Program-made: the position numbers and the translations under genes
In this document: in pieces, positions 1 through 14,400 of the stretch
Position numbering within the stretch: the stretch's first letter is position 1
Layout: each line of letters starts with the position of its first letter
DNA from: Mixophyes australis
Lineage: Eukaryota; Chordata; Amphibia; Anura; Limnodynastidae
Assembly (NCBI GenBank): GCA_036250195.1
Contig: JAVHZZ010000003.1
Span: forward strand, 296,699,565 to 296,763,564
Length of the DNA: 64,000 nucleotides
Reading direction: 5' to 3'
Notes under the pieces: generated by a model
Seen by the model: the letters and a program-made list of their open reading frames with translations, nothing else
What the model was told of the DNA's origin: nothing
Databases searched by the model: none

Positions 1-2333
1 TTAGCTGAACAGCCAAACGTGAATGTCCTACAATGTAGCAGCCATGATCCCAGCTACCTTTCTTCAGTATAAAGACCAGAAGAGAAGTGGTCATTCCAAT
101 CTGGTCAGTCTAATGTGCACTTGCATGCTGATGGAGTAACAATATTATCCCAGCAGAACTTCTCACCAAAGAAACACATTAGGGGGTGATGGGTGCAGGA
201 GTAATTTTATGGGGACAAGGGGAGGGGGGGGAGTTGATTAAGTAGCTTGAGCTCAGCTACATACCTCAATGGATCAAGGGATGTCAAAAAGTGGGACCTA
301 GTTCATCTTTAAAAACAAAAATACCTGTAACTAATCCTATTGTTGTGTACAGATTTTTGGATCCCAAAAGGAAAGTAGCTCATCAGGATAGGGGTGTGGC
401 TTAAAAAAAATGTTTGATCCAGGTGAGTTTATTTGGACCAACTTTTTCACCAAATGCAGGGAAACAATGTGGACTTGAATATGCCACAATTCCAAATGAA
501 TAAAATCATAGTGAAAAACATTAACTTGAAATGTTTTTGCTATAGCACTGACAACATGTTCTAAAGCATAAATCCCCTTCACTTGTGTAGGCTCCCAATT
601 ACCCTGATGTGTTGGACGTTGAATTTAATGACTGATTGTTTCCCTACCAATTCAAAATGTACTTCACATAATTAAACCTTTGTACACAGTTTATCATTTG
701 TATGATTACTAATGAAAGAACTGATGATACTGTCAAACCATTAGGACTATTTTTTGTGGATTTTCAATGAAACACATTTAAAAAGAACATCATGGTCATT
801 AGAGACAAGAAAGATTCCCTTCTATCAAGCGTGGTCTTGAGGCTGATTCAAATTATGTCAAATCATTTTAAGATTCATATTAAATTACATTAACCATTAC
901 CGCATCCACAAAGTTTCTTCAACAGTGTGATTGCAAATCAATAATAAACATGAAATCCGTTGAATTTTAATTAACTGCCTAATATTGTTTCTACTGGCAA
1001 AAACATAAAAGAGCAAAATGATATTAGAATGTTTGAAACAGCAGGCAAGTGAAGTATAAAAAAGGTCAATGAAAAGGTCCCCAAACTGCAATTATAACGT
1101 GAACCTGCTAAAGTCTTGATTTCAAAGTCTTTTCAAGGCAAAGCTATGCTAATCTGTCTATTTCTATACTATATTGATCTCATTCTTTCTAAAATGATTT
1201 GTTACTGCTGGCTATCAGCCAAACTCTAAAAGCTTTAAAAACATGTGAAAAAAGAAAAATTACTTTTATGATCAGACATTGCATTTGCTTTAAATGTTAC
1301 AGATAAATCATTAGACAGTACAAAATGAATATATTTCTTGATCAAAACTAGGTATATTTTTTATATATTAAATGTATATACCTATATTTTCTGTGGTGCT
1401 TTCAATTAATTTTGTATTATGATATATGTGTGTTTTTGGATAATTTTCTAAAAGGACAATTAATTAATTATAGTACTAGTTTGATATTGGGTTCCCATTA
1501 CCTTTCTCTCAGTCAGAAAAAGAATGCCTTAGCAAGCTAGCCTAACAAGGGGGCATCATGCATTTTCTATGTTGTCTGATTTCAAAATACTGATTAAATA
1601 AGGATTCTAATAAGACATAATAATGTGTAAGCAAAACCAATGCATAAATGATCTGTTAGATGGTCATATGATTCCAGAACTACAGCTGCAAAATAGTATG
1701 CCATTTGTGCAAGTAAAGGTAACAGAGGTGAAATCAGAAAGCTTCTTCATTACGACATTTATAAGGATATGCGCAAGGGCATATGCCCTGAGCTCAAAAG
1801 GATAAGGGGCCCATTAATAGAGCTTGTTCAGGAGAGGACCTAATATAGCTTTTCTCTCAGTTAGTTTTCTGGTGTCCTAGGAAGACAAAAGCCCTTATTT
1901 CAAGATGGTGTATCTTCTTCATGCTGGTTGACCAAGGTTATCCAAAGATCTTTGGGGTTAAATTAAATAAATACATACATACATATTGAATAAGACTCTT
2001 AAGCTAGGTACACACTGGCCCGATGTTTGCACGAAAAACCTCCAATCAGCTGACATCCAACCATTTGGTCAGATATCGTGTGAGTGGGTATAGTGACATG
2101 ATGATCTAAAGTGGTCCCAAAGTGCTGATCATCGTTTCACTTGGTTGGTCGTACTGTTTAATATTTTCCGAGCAACCCCCGACCAATCATGTAGTGTGTA
2201 TGCAATCATGACACAAGCTCCATAGAGTTTACAGAGTCGCGTTTCAACAAAGAAATGTATCATTTAAAGCGCTGGCCTTCAACAAAGGTACAGAAATCAG
2301 AAGTCGGGTAAACAACTACCAAAACAGTCTCAC
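1..2333. other. Intron sequence, 3' side
   Basis: AT-rich sequence downstream of the last recognised ADGB exon. Apart from a small possible MITE at about 2003-2205, I see no coding signal. No poly(A) site could be tied to the gene, as expected if more exons follow outside the window. Confidence 0.6.
2003..2205. mobile_element. Possible hAT-like MITE
   Basis: The left end reads AGGTACACACTGGCC. The right end, reverse-complemented, reads TTGCATACACACTACATG. The shared TACACACT core in inverted orientation and the roughly 200-bp size suggest a short non-autonomous DNA transposon. No clear target duplication was confirmed. Confidence 0.4.
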
Positions 2334-2497
2334 CAGCTGGGGAGTTGATGCTTTCTCTTCCGTGTTTTCGTTCTCTCCAGAATGTTGTGTTTCAGATTTA
2401 CTGTCAGGTCTTGAAGAGGTCTTATTATTTTTCTGACTGCTGCCAGAACCATTTCTTCCTTTCTTTGTCCCATTTAAAAACACTTGACTTTTACTTG
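2334..2497 (-). CDS. ADGB: ADGB exon, start of the low-complexity tail
   Basis: A 164-bp exon with acceptor CACATTTAACAG and donor GTGAGA, from phase 1 to phase 0. The product is Ser/Lys/Asn-rich: [20 protein letters not shown], then [15 protein letters not shown] and EKASTPQL. This tail is poorly conserved between species, so the call rests on phase and splice sites, and on the SSK start that follows the preceding exon in the human protein (from memory). It is the last exon I can find; the gene continues beyond position 1. Confidence 0.8.
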
Positions 2498-5400
2498 CTG
2501 TTAAATGTGATGAAGTAAACCTTATTAGTTAATGTCTCAGAACAATAGTACATTTGAAAACTAATAGTTAATGCATGCATTACTACTTGCTGATTAATTT
2601 GGTAAAGTGGAACACGCAAGCCCATTCTAAGGACACTCCATGAAAACAACTAACAAATCCATGTTACTCCTTTTCTTTACCACTTCAGCATTAATTAGAC
2701 AGCATGTTAGGCAGTAAGCACATTAATCCAGCTGTATTAAGTTCAGCTTTGTGTTGTAACATAAGCTATTTTCTTAAAGAAAGGGTGATAGATCTTCGAT
2801 GGGGACCATTAAAGTAAAATGACTCAATAAATCAGGGGACCACACACACTAAAGCACCAAGAACACAGGACAATTATGGATCAATGTGTTCTTTTCTGCT
2901 GTGATTTGTTTTTCCAATGTTTAATTGTTAGGTAAGGCAAAAGGTAGAGACATATTGGAGGCATAATTAAAAAATGCACCTTAAACACACTTCTACTGCT
3001 AAAGTATGTCTATACACCTGTTTGACATGGGCATTAGTATGTCATCACTAATCTATAATGAATGCAAACTGTCTCTTGACATCATCAGTATACTTCAGAG
3101 GTGTAACAATTCTATTAGGTCAGTGATTACATTTGTGATTCATGATAAAAACATGGTTGTGTCACAGGAAATGATAAGGAAAATGTGCTAAATGTCATAA
3201 AGATATGAAATTTAGCCTAAAACAGAAATAATTTGACAAGGGTTTTACTTATACTGTTAAAACGCTATACAAATAAATAAAGCAATATATGTACAACACC
3301 AATGTTATCACATGACAGGTGAAAGAAATAGGGCAGAGGTAATATAAGGCCAGAGATGTTAAGCAATGCAATGGGCAAAGGTATACACACCTTACTCACA
3401 AACTCACACACTTAACACACTACTCTGTCATATATAGTAGAAACAAAAAATTGCATTATGTTCCAATTTCCCTGCAGCTAATGTTCCTTTCAAGTTATGT
3501 GGTGAGCTACTCTAATTAGATTTTATTAACTGTAAAAAAAGCTATGTAGATTTACATTTTTGAATGTGTGCAGCATGTTTGATCAAAGTAAAATTAAACA
3601 CAAATATTGGGGTCTAGTGAAAAAGTGTCACCACTGGTCAAATTGCAGGGCACTTACCGTATTTCCCCAAGTATAAGACGCACCCATGTATAAGACGCAC
3701 CTAAATTTTGGGGCCCAAAATTAAAAAAAAGATGTATTACGGTACATAAAGACTGACAGCTCCGAGACTGTGGGAGGCGCCAGAAGGACCTTAAGGTCCT
3801 TTTGCCAATCAGTGGGGACACGCTGTTCCATTCAGCCAGCGGGGACACGCTGTTCCATTCAGCCAGCGGGGACAAGCTGTTTAACACAGCCAGCGGGGAC
3901 AAGCTGTTCCATTCAGCCAGCGGGAACACGCTGTTCAACACAGCCAGCGGGGGCAAGCTGTTCCATTCAGCCAGCGGGGACACGCTGTTCAACACAGCCA
4001 GCGGGGGCAAGCTGTTCTATTCAGCCAGCGGGGACAAGCTGTTCAACACAGCCAGCGGGGACAAGCTGTTCTATTCAGCCAGCGGGGACAAGCTGTTCAA
4101 CACAGCCAGCGGGGACAAGCTGTTCTATTCAGCCAGCGGGGACATGCTGTTCAACACAGCCAGCGGGGACAAGCTGTTCAACACAGCCAGCGGGGACACG
4201 CTGTTCAACACAGCCAGCGGGGACAAGCTGTTCCATTCAGCCAGCGGGGACACGCTGTTCAACAAAGCCAGCGGGGACAAGCTGTTCAACACATCCAGCG
4301 GGGACACGCTGTTCAACACAGCCAGCGGGGACAAGCTGTTCAACACAGCCAGCGGGGACAAGCTGTTCTATTCAGCCAGCGGGGACATGCTGTTCAACAC
4401 AGCCAGCGGGGACAAGCTGTTCAACACAGCCAGCGGGGACACGCTGTTCAACACAGCCAGCGGGGACAAGCTGTTCCATTCAGCCAGCGGGGACACGCTG
4501 TTAAACACAGCCAGCGGGGGCAAGCTGTTCCATTCAGCCAGGGGGGACACGCTGTTCAACACAGCCAGCGGGGGCAAGCTGTTCCATTCAGCCAGCGGGG
4601 ACACGCTGTTCAACACAGCCAGCGGGGACAAGCTGTTCAACACATCCAGCGGGGACACGCTGTTCAACACAGCCAGCGGGGACAAGCTGTTCAACACAGC
4701 CAGCGGGGACAAGCTGTTCTATTCAGCCAGCGGGGACATGCTGTTCAACACAGCCAGCGGGGACAAGCTGTTCAACACAGCCAGCGGGGACACGCTGTTC
4801 AACACAGCCAGCGGGGACAAGCTGTTCCATTCAGCCAGCGGGGACACGCTGTTCAACACAGCCAGCGGGGACAAGCTGTTTAACACAGCCAGCGGGGACA
4901 GGCTGTTCAACACAGCCAGCCGGGACACGCTGTTCCGATTAGCAGGGACTCCTCTCTCACACCAGGTGCCGACTTCTTCATTGAGGTAAGTAGCGCTTGC
5001 ACCTTTTTTTTAGACCCAAAATTTGGTGTTATGTTATGCACCTTTTTATAATGAGCCCTGCATATTTTGGTATACTACCCTCCCCCCACCAAGCATTAAA
5101 TAGAAAAGAATAAATAGATTGTCAAATGTATCTATGGTATACGCTAATTAACAAGTTTACACTTACTAAAGGTGCCAGGATTGTAGCTAACTACATTAAC
5201 CTTATTATTTCAGGAAAATAAATTCAGTTATTATTGGCACAATTCAGAGGCAAGAATATGAATAACACTGCACTGTGTGAACATTTCCACTTTGGACAGT
5301 AGTAAACCTTGCTCCCTTTGATTTTGGTATTTGTCTTGGGGCCATGTCTTTTTTGTGTTCCAATGTCTGTGCTCAAAATAAATCCCAAGTAAATAAGCAA

Positions 5401-8400
5401 AACAAACATGTAAATTAATATATTGTACATTAAAGTAAAATACAGTAAAAATACTCACAGTGAGCACTTATAGGCCTTTCATTGGGCAGAAAGCAAAATG
5501 CTGGAATTACTGCTTGACATTTGCCAATAGCACTTACAACTTCTTCATTGTTATGAAAAATCTGTATCTTGATGAAGACATCTAACTTAGAGGTTTGTAC
5601 TTGAACAGTTGCAATGTGTTCTATTGATGATTTTACTGTGTACCTTTATCACAAGAGCAGAACAAAGAAATCATTATGTCAGGAAAGCAGCACAGACTGA
5701 AAGATTACTGACAGATTCACACAAGAGATTTATTATTATTATCTTTTATTTATATGGCGCCACAAATTTCCACAGGGCCAAAAAGGGGGAATAGGATGAA
5801 GCAGAACGCGGCATAAAGGGCAAAACAAAAACAAAGTGCAGTTAAATTATCAACCCAGCTGAGAGCAGGTACATCGGGCAAAGAAGTACAACTCAATTCC
5901 AGAACACTTAGAAGCTAGAAAATGGAAGGAGGAGATGTGGGGTGTGAACTAAAGCAAGCTAAACCTGTGTCCAGGAGTGTGGGTGCAACTAACAGAAGCA
6001 GTGCCTGCAGGATGCGAAGACAAGTGAGAAGATGAGACCAAGGGCAGGTGCCTAGTGTTGAGGTGTAAAAATGATGTTGGGGTGCCTAAGGCAAAGGTAA
6101 CAAGAGGAGGAGGACACAAGGATTAGAGGATTCAAAGACTCATGTTCTATAAAGAATCAGGGGCCTGATTCATTAAGGATCTTAACTTGTGAAACTTCTT
6201 ATTTCAGTCTCCTGGACAAAACCATGTTACAATGCAAGGGGTGCAAACTAGTTTTCTGCTTTGCACATAAGTTAAATACTGACTGTTTTTTCATGTAGCA
6301 CACAAATATCAACTTTAAATTTCAGTGTACAAATAAGTTATCAAGTATTTGTGTGCTACATGAAAAAACAGTCAGTATTTAACTTATGTGCAAAACAGAA
6401 TACTAATTTGCACCCCTTGCATTGTAACATGGTTTCGTCCAGGAGACTGAAATAAGAAGCTTCTTAAGTTAAGATCCTTAATGAATCAGGCCCCAGATTA
6501 TTAAACTATACAGTGATTTTTGTACTGCACATAAAATAGAGCTGTTTGCATGATTGTTTACTAAACATGGAAGCATTTTTTTAATAAATGTGTTAATAAC
6601 ATTTAAGAATTTATCCTGCACCTTTCCCATCATTAAACTAAAGACTGGTTTCTATTACATTGTGTCCCAAAGTATAAACACACTCTGCCAATTAAGGATA
6701 GAAGGGACACTTCCCTCTTACGTTATTTTCAGCTCTTTAGTGTAATAATTGGCAAAATACAAATTATGCTTCTATTTACCTAAATATCAGGTCTTTGTTG
6801 TTGGGTATGTAATAGTCTCTAATTTCTCTGGCAGAGAAGGCATTGTTTACAGTGTCACGTGAGAGATAAGGCAACGGGTTACGGGCTCCGATGAGTCTTA
6901 GTCTCCATTTTCCAGATGCCACAGCAAATTCACCAGTATGAGCTTCAGCCATAAATGTATATCCCTTCTGCAATATGAGATGTATAAACAAAAAGTAAAT
7001 AGATATACTGAGAATTGTGTCACTCATATAAGTCTGTAGAAAAAATGAACCAGTGTCTACAAGTAAGCGATATCATTGTTAATATGCAGAATGGTTAGGA
7101 GTAAAATATAATTAGCATTCCTAATTAGTGCATTAATAAGTTTGCAAAGACGATCCCTGAGGCCTATCATAATAGCAAGGCGGTCCACCTTTTAACCAAG
7201 TTAAAAGCCTGTGCTTTATATCAAAATTTCTCAACCATTTTTTTAACATTAACTACAAGTGAGGTGTTTGTTTACACTAAGCACCCCGTAATGTGTGTTA
7301 ATGTATTCAGTCTGAATAAATGTATATTATTATTATTATTATTAATTTTTATTTATAGGGTGCCACAAAGTATCCGTAGCACCGTACAAGGACAAACAAT
7401 GGCACAGTACAAGGTGAAACAGCACAGTACAAGTAACAGTAAGCACTATAACTCTGGGGGCTCAGGCACAGCATGAAAGAGAGGGAGGGAGGGAAAAAGT
7501 GAGTATAGGCAGGTAACTATGGCCCAAGAGGGTGGGTACAGATGACAGGTTGAGAGTCACTGAGGGGAGCGGAGAGAAGCGAGAGGAGACAGAGGGCAGA
7601 GGGACCGAGAGGAGGTGAGCAGAGTAGCAGGAGAGCGCAGTTAAAAGTAATGGAAACAGGAGGTAGGAGAGCCCTGCTCAAAGGAGCGAACAATCTAAAG
7701 GGAGGGGAAGACAGACAGACACATGGATGAGACGGAGAGACGGGAGAAACGGAGACGGAGTCGAGGAAGGGGGAGAAGGGAAGAAGGGATGAGAAAGAGA
7801 GGTAGCCGACCGGTGGGAGTTTAGGCATGAGACTGGAAGGCTTTAAGGAAAAGGTGGGTTTTTATGTTCGTTTGAAAGAAGACAGATTAGGGGAAGTTCT
7901 GATGGAGCGGGGGAGCTTGTTCCAATGGAGGGGAGCGGCGCGGGAGAAGTCTATTCTCTATATCAATCCAAACCTTAAATGTTTTAAAATATCCCTTCTC
8001 ATTAGTACATATATATTTTATTCTTTACTAATAAATGTTACTTTGTTATATTTAACAGACTGAAGTGCCCCTTGAATCTATCTAAGATAGCTCTTGTGGT
8101 ACACGTACAATAAGTTGAGAAGCTTTACACAAACCAACTAATGTACTTAAGCTAGTATCATACATGTGCTTTGTGAGTTTTTGTTTTCCACTCATAGAAT
8201 CCCTGCGCCAGAAGCTCATTTATTGGATATTCATGAAATAATTCTATACGATCTTTAAATTCCTAATTTCTAAATTCTAGAGAATTCATACCGTATAAGG
8301 AAATTGTGCAAAAGAAGTGCTGCAAATCAAAGCAATTGTTCATTAATATTTCTTAATAAAGTGCCAGCTTAAGTGCTTGCTTAAATTAAACTGTTTCTAG

Positions 8401-11400
8401 AATGCAGTAACATAAAATGTGATTGGTTGCTATAGTTTACAGCAACATTTTGTAGTTAAAGATGGACCTGTATTTATGAATGCCCCCACCCTATACCCCC
8501 TGGTATTTGTTTTGCACATAGGGTCAATGGTTTTTGACCTGTTGTTGTGCATGTACTATCATTGAACAAAGTAGTGCAACACACAGAATTGATGCTGCGC
8601 ATATGAGGTCTAACATTGAATACTTTATGCTGTAAAAGAAATTCTCAGTGCCATGTTTCTTTGGCTGGGATAATACAAACATAAAAACAGGGAGGTATGT
8701 ACTGTGCTTTGTAAATATAACCAGTGGTCAAAGTGGGCTGGTATATGGTGGTATGACATACAGTCATTTCTCCTACTGCTTTGATTGTAAAACTATCAAA
8801 TTCCACTCACTTACATTTTTACCATACCGCCGCTTCTAAATTTCCAATTCAACAACTAAATACAACCTTATCTTATCTTATATTATCTTATCTTATCTGA
8901 CAATGTATTAAAACACTGTACTTTATTCAGAAGTGCTAAATGACTTGACTCTGAAAATAAGTGTTTAAAAGAACTGTTACCTGATCATATGTTTTTGTTC
9001 AAGTGCACTTAGCATAAAGGAATATATATATGATGCCTATTTTTATGGTTTCATTTTGTGGGTAACGATGAATATTGGCATTAGTCTAATGAATAGACAT
9101 TCATAATAATCATATCTCAAAATGTAAACAAAATAAAAATAAAAACAGAACTGCAATATCATGAACATAAGAGTTTTCTGGAAATGTGAAAAAGACAGGT
9201 GAATTAAGTATACTGTACAGGTACAGCGCATCACTAATGTAGGTCAAACAGCTTTAGAGCAAGATTGTCTTTAAATGTTAGTTTCTGGGAATTTGCAGTC
9301 ACTTCTAGCCATCAAATTATTGAAGAGATTAATCTAATTTTGTAGTGAAAAAAAATACATCTATGGACTAAATGTGCACAAATGGTGTTAATGAGGGTAT
9401 ATGTAGCAAGATATTTTAATTAACATGATTTTTATAAGACAGGTTAAATGAATGTTACATATTTTTTCTTTAAGACTAAATGCATTGTGCCCCCATTTGT
9501 CCATAGACAGGACTTTGCCTAAATGTCTGTGTGTTAATTATTTTTATTATTCCTTTTGTGTTTTTGTTTTGTTTCCCTCCTCTCCCAAAACACAATAACA
9601 ATTTATGTTTTTAAACCACTAGAATGCTGTTGTATATGGCAGCAGGAAAGAGAGGTGACAGACTAAAAAGGTAAACATATGAAAAAGCTAGTATGTCTGG
9701 AACAAACAGCAAGTATGATTCACCATTTTACTTTAAACTGTTCTATTAAATCATAAAATGTTAATGTACACTGATAGTGTTGGTGCAATTTGTTAACTGC
9801 CACTCACCTTGTTTTTGGTGTAAATATGGGGTGCCACTTTGTTAAACACCCAGGGTATTTTCTCCAGGGTATCATTATTGATGACATGGAGTGCGCAGAC
9901 TGGAATGCTTGTATACATTTTTGGTACTATAAACATATCTTCAGGAACATGGAATATTTCCCTAAAGAAAGTAAAAGATTTATTAAAAAATACTTTTATA
10001 ATATGTATCATAATGTTACACACAGTTGAGGGACAAGTTGTTTTGGCATTTGACACACTAAACCCAACAGTGACCCCCACATATTAGACCAGCATGGTAT
10101 AGCACACTGGTGGCCAAAAGTACAATGAAAAGATTACCCTTCTTCCCCCTTCCAGTCTGCGCCTTTTATCCTGTGCTGAAATGCGGTGTGGAAAGAGGAA
10201 ACACAACTGCTATCAGTCAATAGTAGTAAAGACCTTTATCAGCTCAGAGACCATAATTAGAGTGCTTCGAAAAGCTGTATCTGAGTATTACAGCCAAAGA
10301 TCACAGTGGAAGCAGTGGGGGAAGTGGGTGGTAGTAAATGGGTCTTATATGTGCCTTATATGTGCTTCTATGGAAAGGTGAAATAGCTGTTCTCTATACT
10401 GCTACCTTCTATGAGTCTGCCTCTTACCTGCCCCGTTTACGCTGTATCAGTATATTTTACCTGAAAACCACAAACCAAGAATTTACAGGTTGATCACCAT
10501 AGGTAACGGTATAATCAGCAAACGTAATCCTGTAACGCTCATCTCCATAGCAGGAATATTTTTGTGAAGAAGGACTGTGTTTAAACATGTACCTAAAAAG
10601 TTAATGATTCAATTACTGTACATTTTGCATTTCCTCAGCAAACATGAAGTTAAAACATAATTAGAGATAACCTGATTTACAATTATACATAAAATTGCAA
10701 TGATTGCGTACACATGAAAATGCGCAAACTGTTCTGCAGCTGTCTTTTAAATTTCACGTATGTTAATCTCCATGCAGCTTTAAATTTAGCTTATAGATAA
10801 ATCTGGTGCAAAGATATGACCTCATCATTGACTTTGAAACGTGTACCAGGCCAATGAGATGACAAACCTCAATATTGTGTTTGCATACTTCATTGTTATG
10901 TTTTATTCTACTTTTTATTAAATCAGCAGAATGTCTGTAAGTAGGAGGTCATGAGAAGGTTTTTACCATTTTGTATTTGTAAGCTATTTAGAGAAGGAGA
11001 CACCTGAGCAGTTTCTTTAGAGAGTTAAATAAGTGAAACAAATAGTCCATTGAACTGAAAGATAAAACAGTGCTAGGAAATCAAACTCTTACAAGGTTAA
11101 CAAAGATGATTCATTTTTACAGATTATTGCTTAACGCTAGTAAAGATGACATTCTAGAGATAGTTTTTAGTATTGCATAGGCAGATTCATTATTTTAGTA
11201 TAAGAAGTTAGTAGAAACTGCTTTGAGTTCAGTTCATTTCATCAGCCAACTTGCATGATGACTTTTTGCTAATTTAATTACCTGTTAAACGCTGCTATTG
11301 CTATGCTTCTGAAGAATTAAAACTTCATGAAACATTTTTAATTTTCAAGTTGATGCAAGTTACAGTATAGTTGAAATTTTCAACAGCACAAACAAAGAAA

Positions 11401-14400
11401 CACCTTCTAAAGCGCCTAGCTTAAAGACACACATAAGTCAAATTTAAATGCCTCTCTAAGGGGAATGGTCTCCATGCTTCTACTGTACTGACCTTACATT
11501 TTAGTGCCCTTGGCCCAAGTGTAAGCAGGGGTAAGTATTAGATACACTAAACTCAAAATACATCTGCAGTTTCTCTTCTGTGCAGTGCAGCAAACAGACT
11601 CTGGAAGGACTACCATGCCAAATATCTTAAATTTTGTCAACGGTTTATTTCTCTGCATTTGAATGTTACAAACTGATATCCAATACAGCATAGAGAAAAA
11701 ATCTATTTGAGATATACTTTACTTCTAAAAAGATAAAAGAAATCTAGTGTTGAAAAAAATATTAATATAAGTAAAAAAAATCAGTACTCAACAGTCATTT
11801 TGCATCTGACATGAGGGGGAAGTAAGCAGGAAGCTCCCCGGACAGTACCATGACCATCAGTAACCGGGGGGTGTTCTCACAGTGGGCTGCTTCGTGACGG
11901 AGCCTCCCTCTCTGTGTCCCGGAACTCTGGCTAATGGCTGTTCACCATAGGGATATATGTGGCCCTCACTGGCAGTGACAAGTGCAAGTGGTGATTTTTA
12001 CATTTGTTTTCATTTTTCCAATTTAAATTAATAGTATTCTTTTCTTGTGTTTGTTATTTTGTTATTTCATATCTTCGTGAGTACATTTTTTGTACTACTT
12101 GCAAAGTAATGGAAGCTGAATATTTTACAATGTTTTGAGTAGTGTTTTTAGACAATACTAAGATCTAATAAGATTGACACCTGGTGAAAGTATACACTTT
12201 ATTTATTTAAGCAAATAACAACAAAACAGTAAAATACGGAGTAAATATTAACGTGAAAATAAAAATTTGATGTTCCCTTGAATGAAAAATGGGTTCTGCC
12301 CCTAAAGCGTATAAGTATAAAATATAATTATTTTATAAGAATCAAGCTATGAGATACAAAATCCTGTATACAACTAGAGAAAAAACAAATTACTGTTTCA
12401 GCTATACAGTCAAGACATTGGATGCATCTGTACTATAAAACAGACAGTATTTTATTGTAACAAGGTAACCCGTCTCTAAATCCTATGATTCACAATTGTG
12501 TACAGGCCTGCTTCTTATTTTAAAGACTCATCAGCAGATGCTGTACATAGAGAAAAACACATTCTAAAACAGGAATGGGATTATCGGGGGGTAGCTATAT
12601 TAATTATTTTAATTTAGCAGGTTGGTTAAAAGTTCTTCAACAACCTGCAGTGTTTATTATTATCGCTGTATATTATCTTTAGAACACAAGGTTTTTTATT
12701 GTTTGTTGAATGCAAGGTGATTGTCACAGCGTACCACTGAATAATAATAATCCAAACAAAAAAATGATCAGACCATGTGTGGTTAGTTGTAGTTTTTAAA
12801 TCTCTTCTGGCACTATACAGAATATTGGATCCCCTTTTTAATTGTATGTTAATGAACTCCTTCTCTTATAGAAATATATGTTTGATATGTACTTTAAACC
12901 ATATGCATTATAGTTGCCTTACAAGGTTTTTATACTGAATAGACTTACCTTAACAGGTTAATACCATACTGTTCAGCATTTGGTTCAACAATAGCACATA
13001 CTTTGTCTAGGGTTCCTTTAACATTGGTGTTTTCTTTGGTTCCTAAAATGTTTATAAACAGGTATAGACAATTTACTAAAGTAAAACATGTAAAACCTAC
13101 AGTACTTTATTGTTTCATTGATTTGTAATAGGTCTGCCTCATTAGAACCAGTAAAATATGAATAGCTAAGTAGAAGGTCAGAGCACCCTTCCTTGCCCCT
13201 TTCTTTGCGGTAAGTATATATTATAATTGTGACAAAATGAGCTTGATAACACCTTAACCAGCCTGTTCCTCGTTTCCCACAAAATGTGGATTATAGCATG
13301 TACTTTTTATAGCCCTTGCTTTTGCTCTGCAGTTTAACAGAGTACAACTGCAGTGTCTAATTACATGTGGATAAGGGGACATTGTAGCTCATTGTAAATA
13401 TGTATATTGTTTAGTGTATATTGTTTCTATTGCAGTGAAGCTGTTATTCATTGTTCTTAAAGTAAAGCCAGGGGGTTATGGGTAAGGATCAGGTGGTGTC
13501 CAGGATACAAGTGAGGGGGATGGAGTTGCATTCATTCTCCCCCCTCCTTTCTCTACAGGAAGCATGGAACAGCTGAGGACCCTGTGGCACAATAAAGTAC
13601 TGTAAGGGGTTAATATCAGGAGTAGTTAACTGTTAACAGATATTTGGAGGTGGGGAACGTCAATTAGTACCCATTGTCCTCCACAGGACTGCCTGAGACA
13701 TTCTGTATGGGAAACCGCAACAGAGCAACTGTGGAATCTTCACTCCCCCTTTAACCCCCTAGTACAGCACTCACCAAAGTTTAAGAAAGAGAGACCCAGG
13801 GGTTTGCCCAGGGAGGGGAAAACACTGTGTAAATTTGACCCTAGATATAAGGAGCCAGGGGGGAGGTGATGTTCATTCTGTGATTTGATTCCAGGAAGGT
13901 GCAAGATCTGGTGTTGACTTGCCATTCTCTACCAGTGAAATCCATCGGCAGATCCATGGCTCATCAAGTCAGGACAGCCACGTGACTGTAACTCCTTAAG
14001 CTAGTGTTGCAAGGGACAAATAATGTGGTGAACCTGTCTGGCATTTATTTACTGTTTGTATATAATATACTAGTGATTGCATTATTTAAATAAATGTATT
14101 GTTTTTCTTTCTAACTGCATTTGCTTGAGTGACCATACGAACCTTATAAGGTACTGGGGTAGACTTCTCTGGCATAGTAAGGCACCCCTAAGTGGCCAGC
14201 CAGCATGAAGTTGGTACAAATGGACCGCTATCTTCACAATAATCAAACACAATTTATTGAAATAAAACAGAAAACACAGATAGTTTACACATAATAGATA
14301 TGCAATGAGGATTTATTCATGGAAATAAAAATGGCACCTAAAGGGACCCCTTTTCAACTAGCAAGGATCTCAAGCCTGGAACCCCGGTGTCTGCAAGTTG

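Larger units (their letters stand above)
6968..9807. other. ADGB intron
   Basis: Holds the L2 tail at 7335-7960 and the CTTAT microsatellite. The remainder is AT-rich with no coding pattern I can support. Confidence 0.6.

Noticed and set aside
3802..4989. 395-codon open frame on the plus strand (ASGDKLFNT repeats)
   Set aside because: It is produced by a 27-bp tandem array that is open in several frames on both strands, with no flanking coding sequence or family match.
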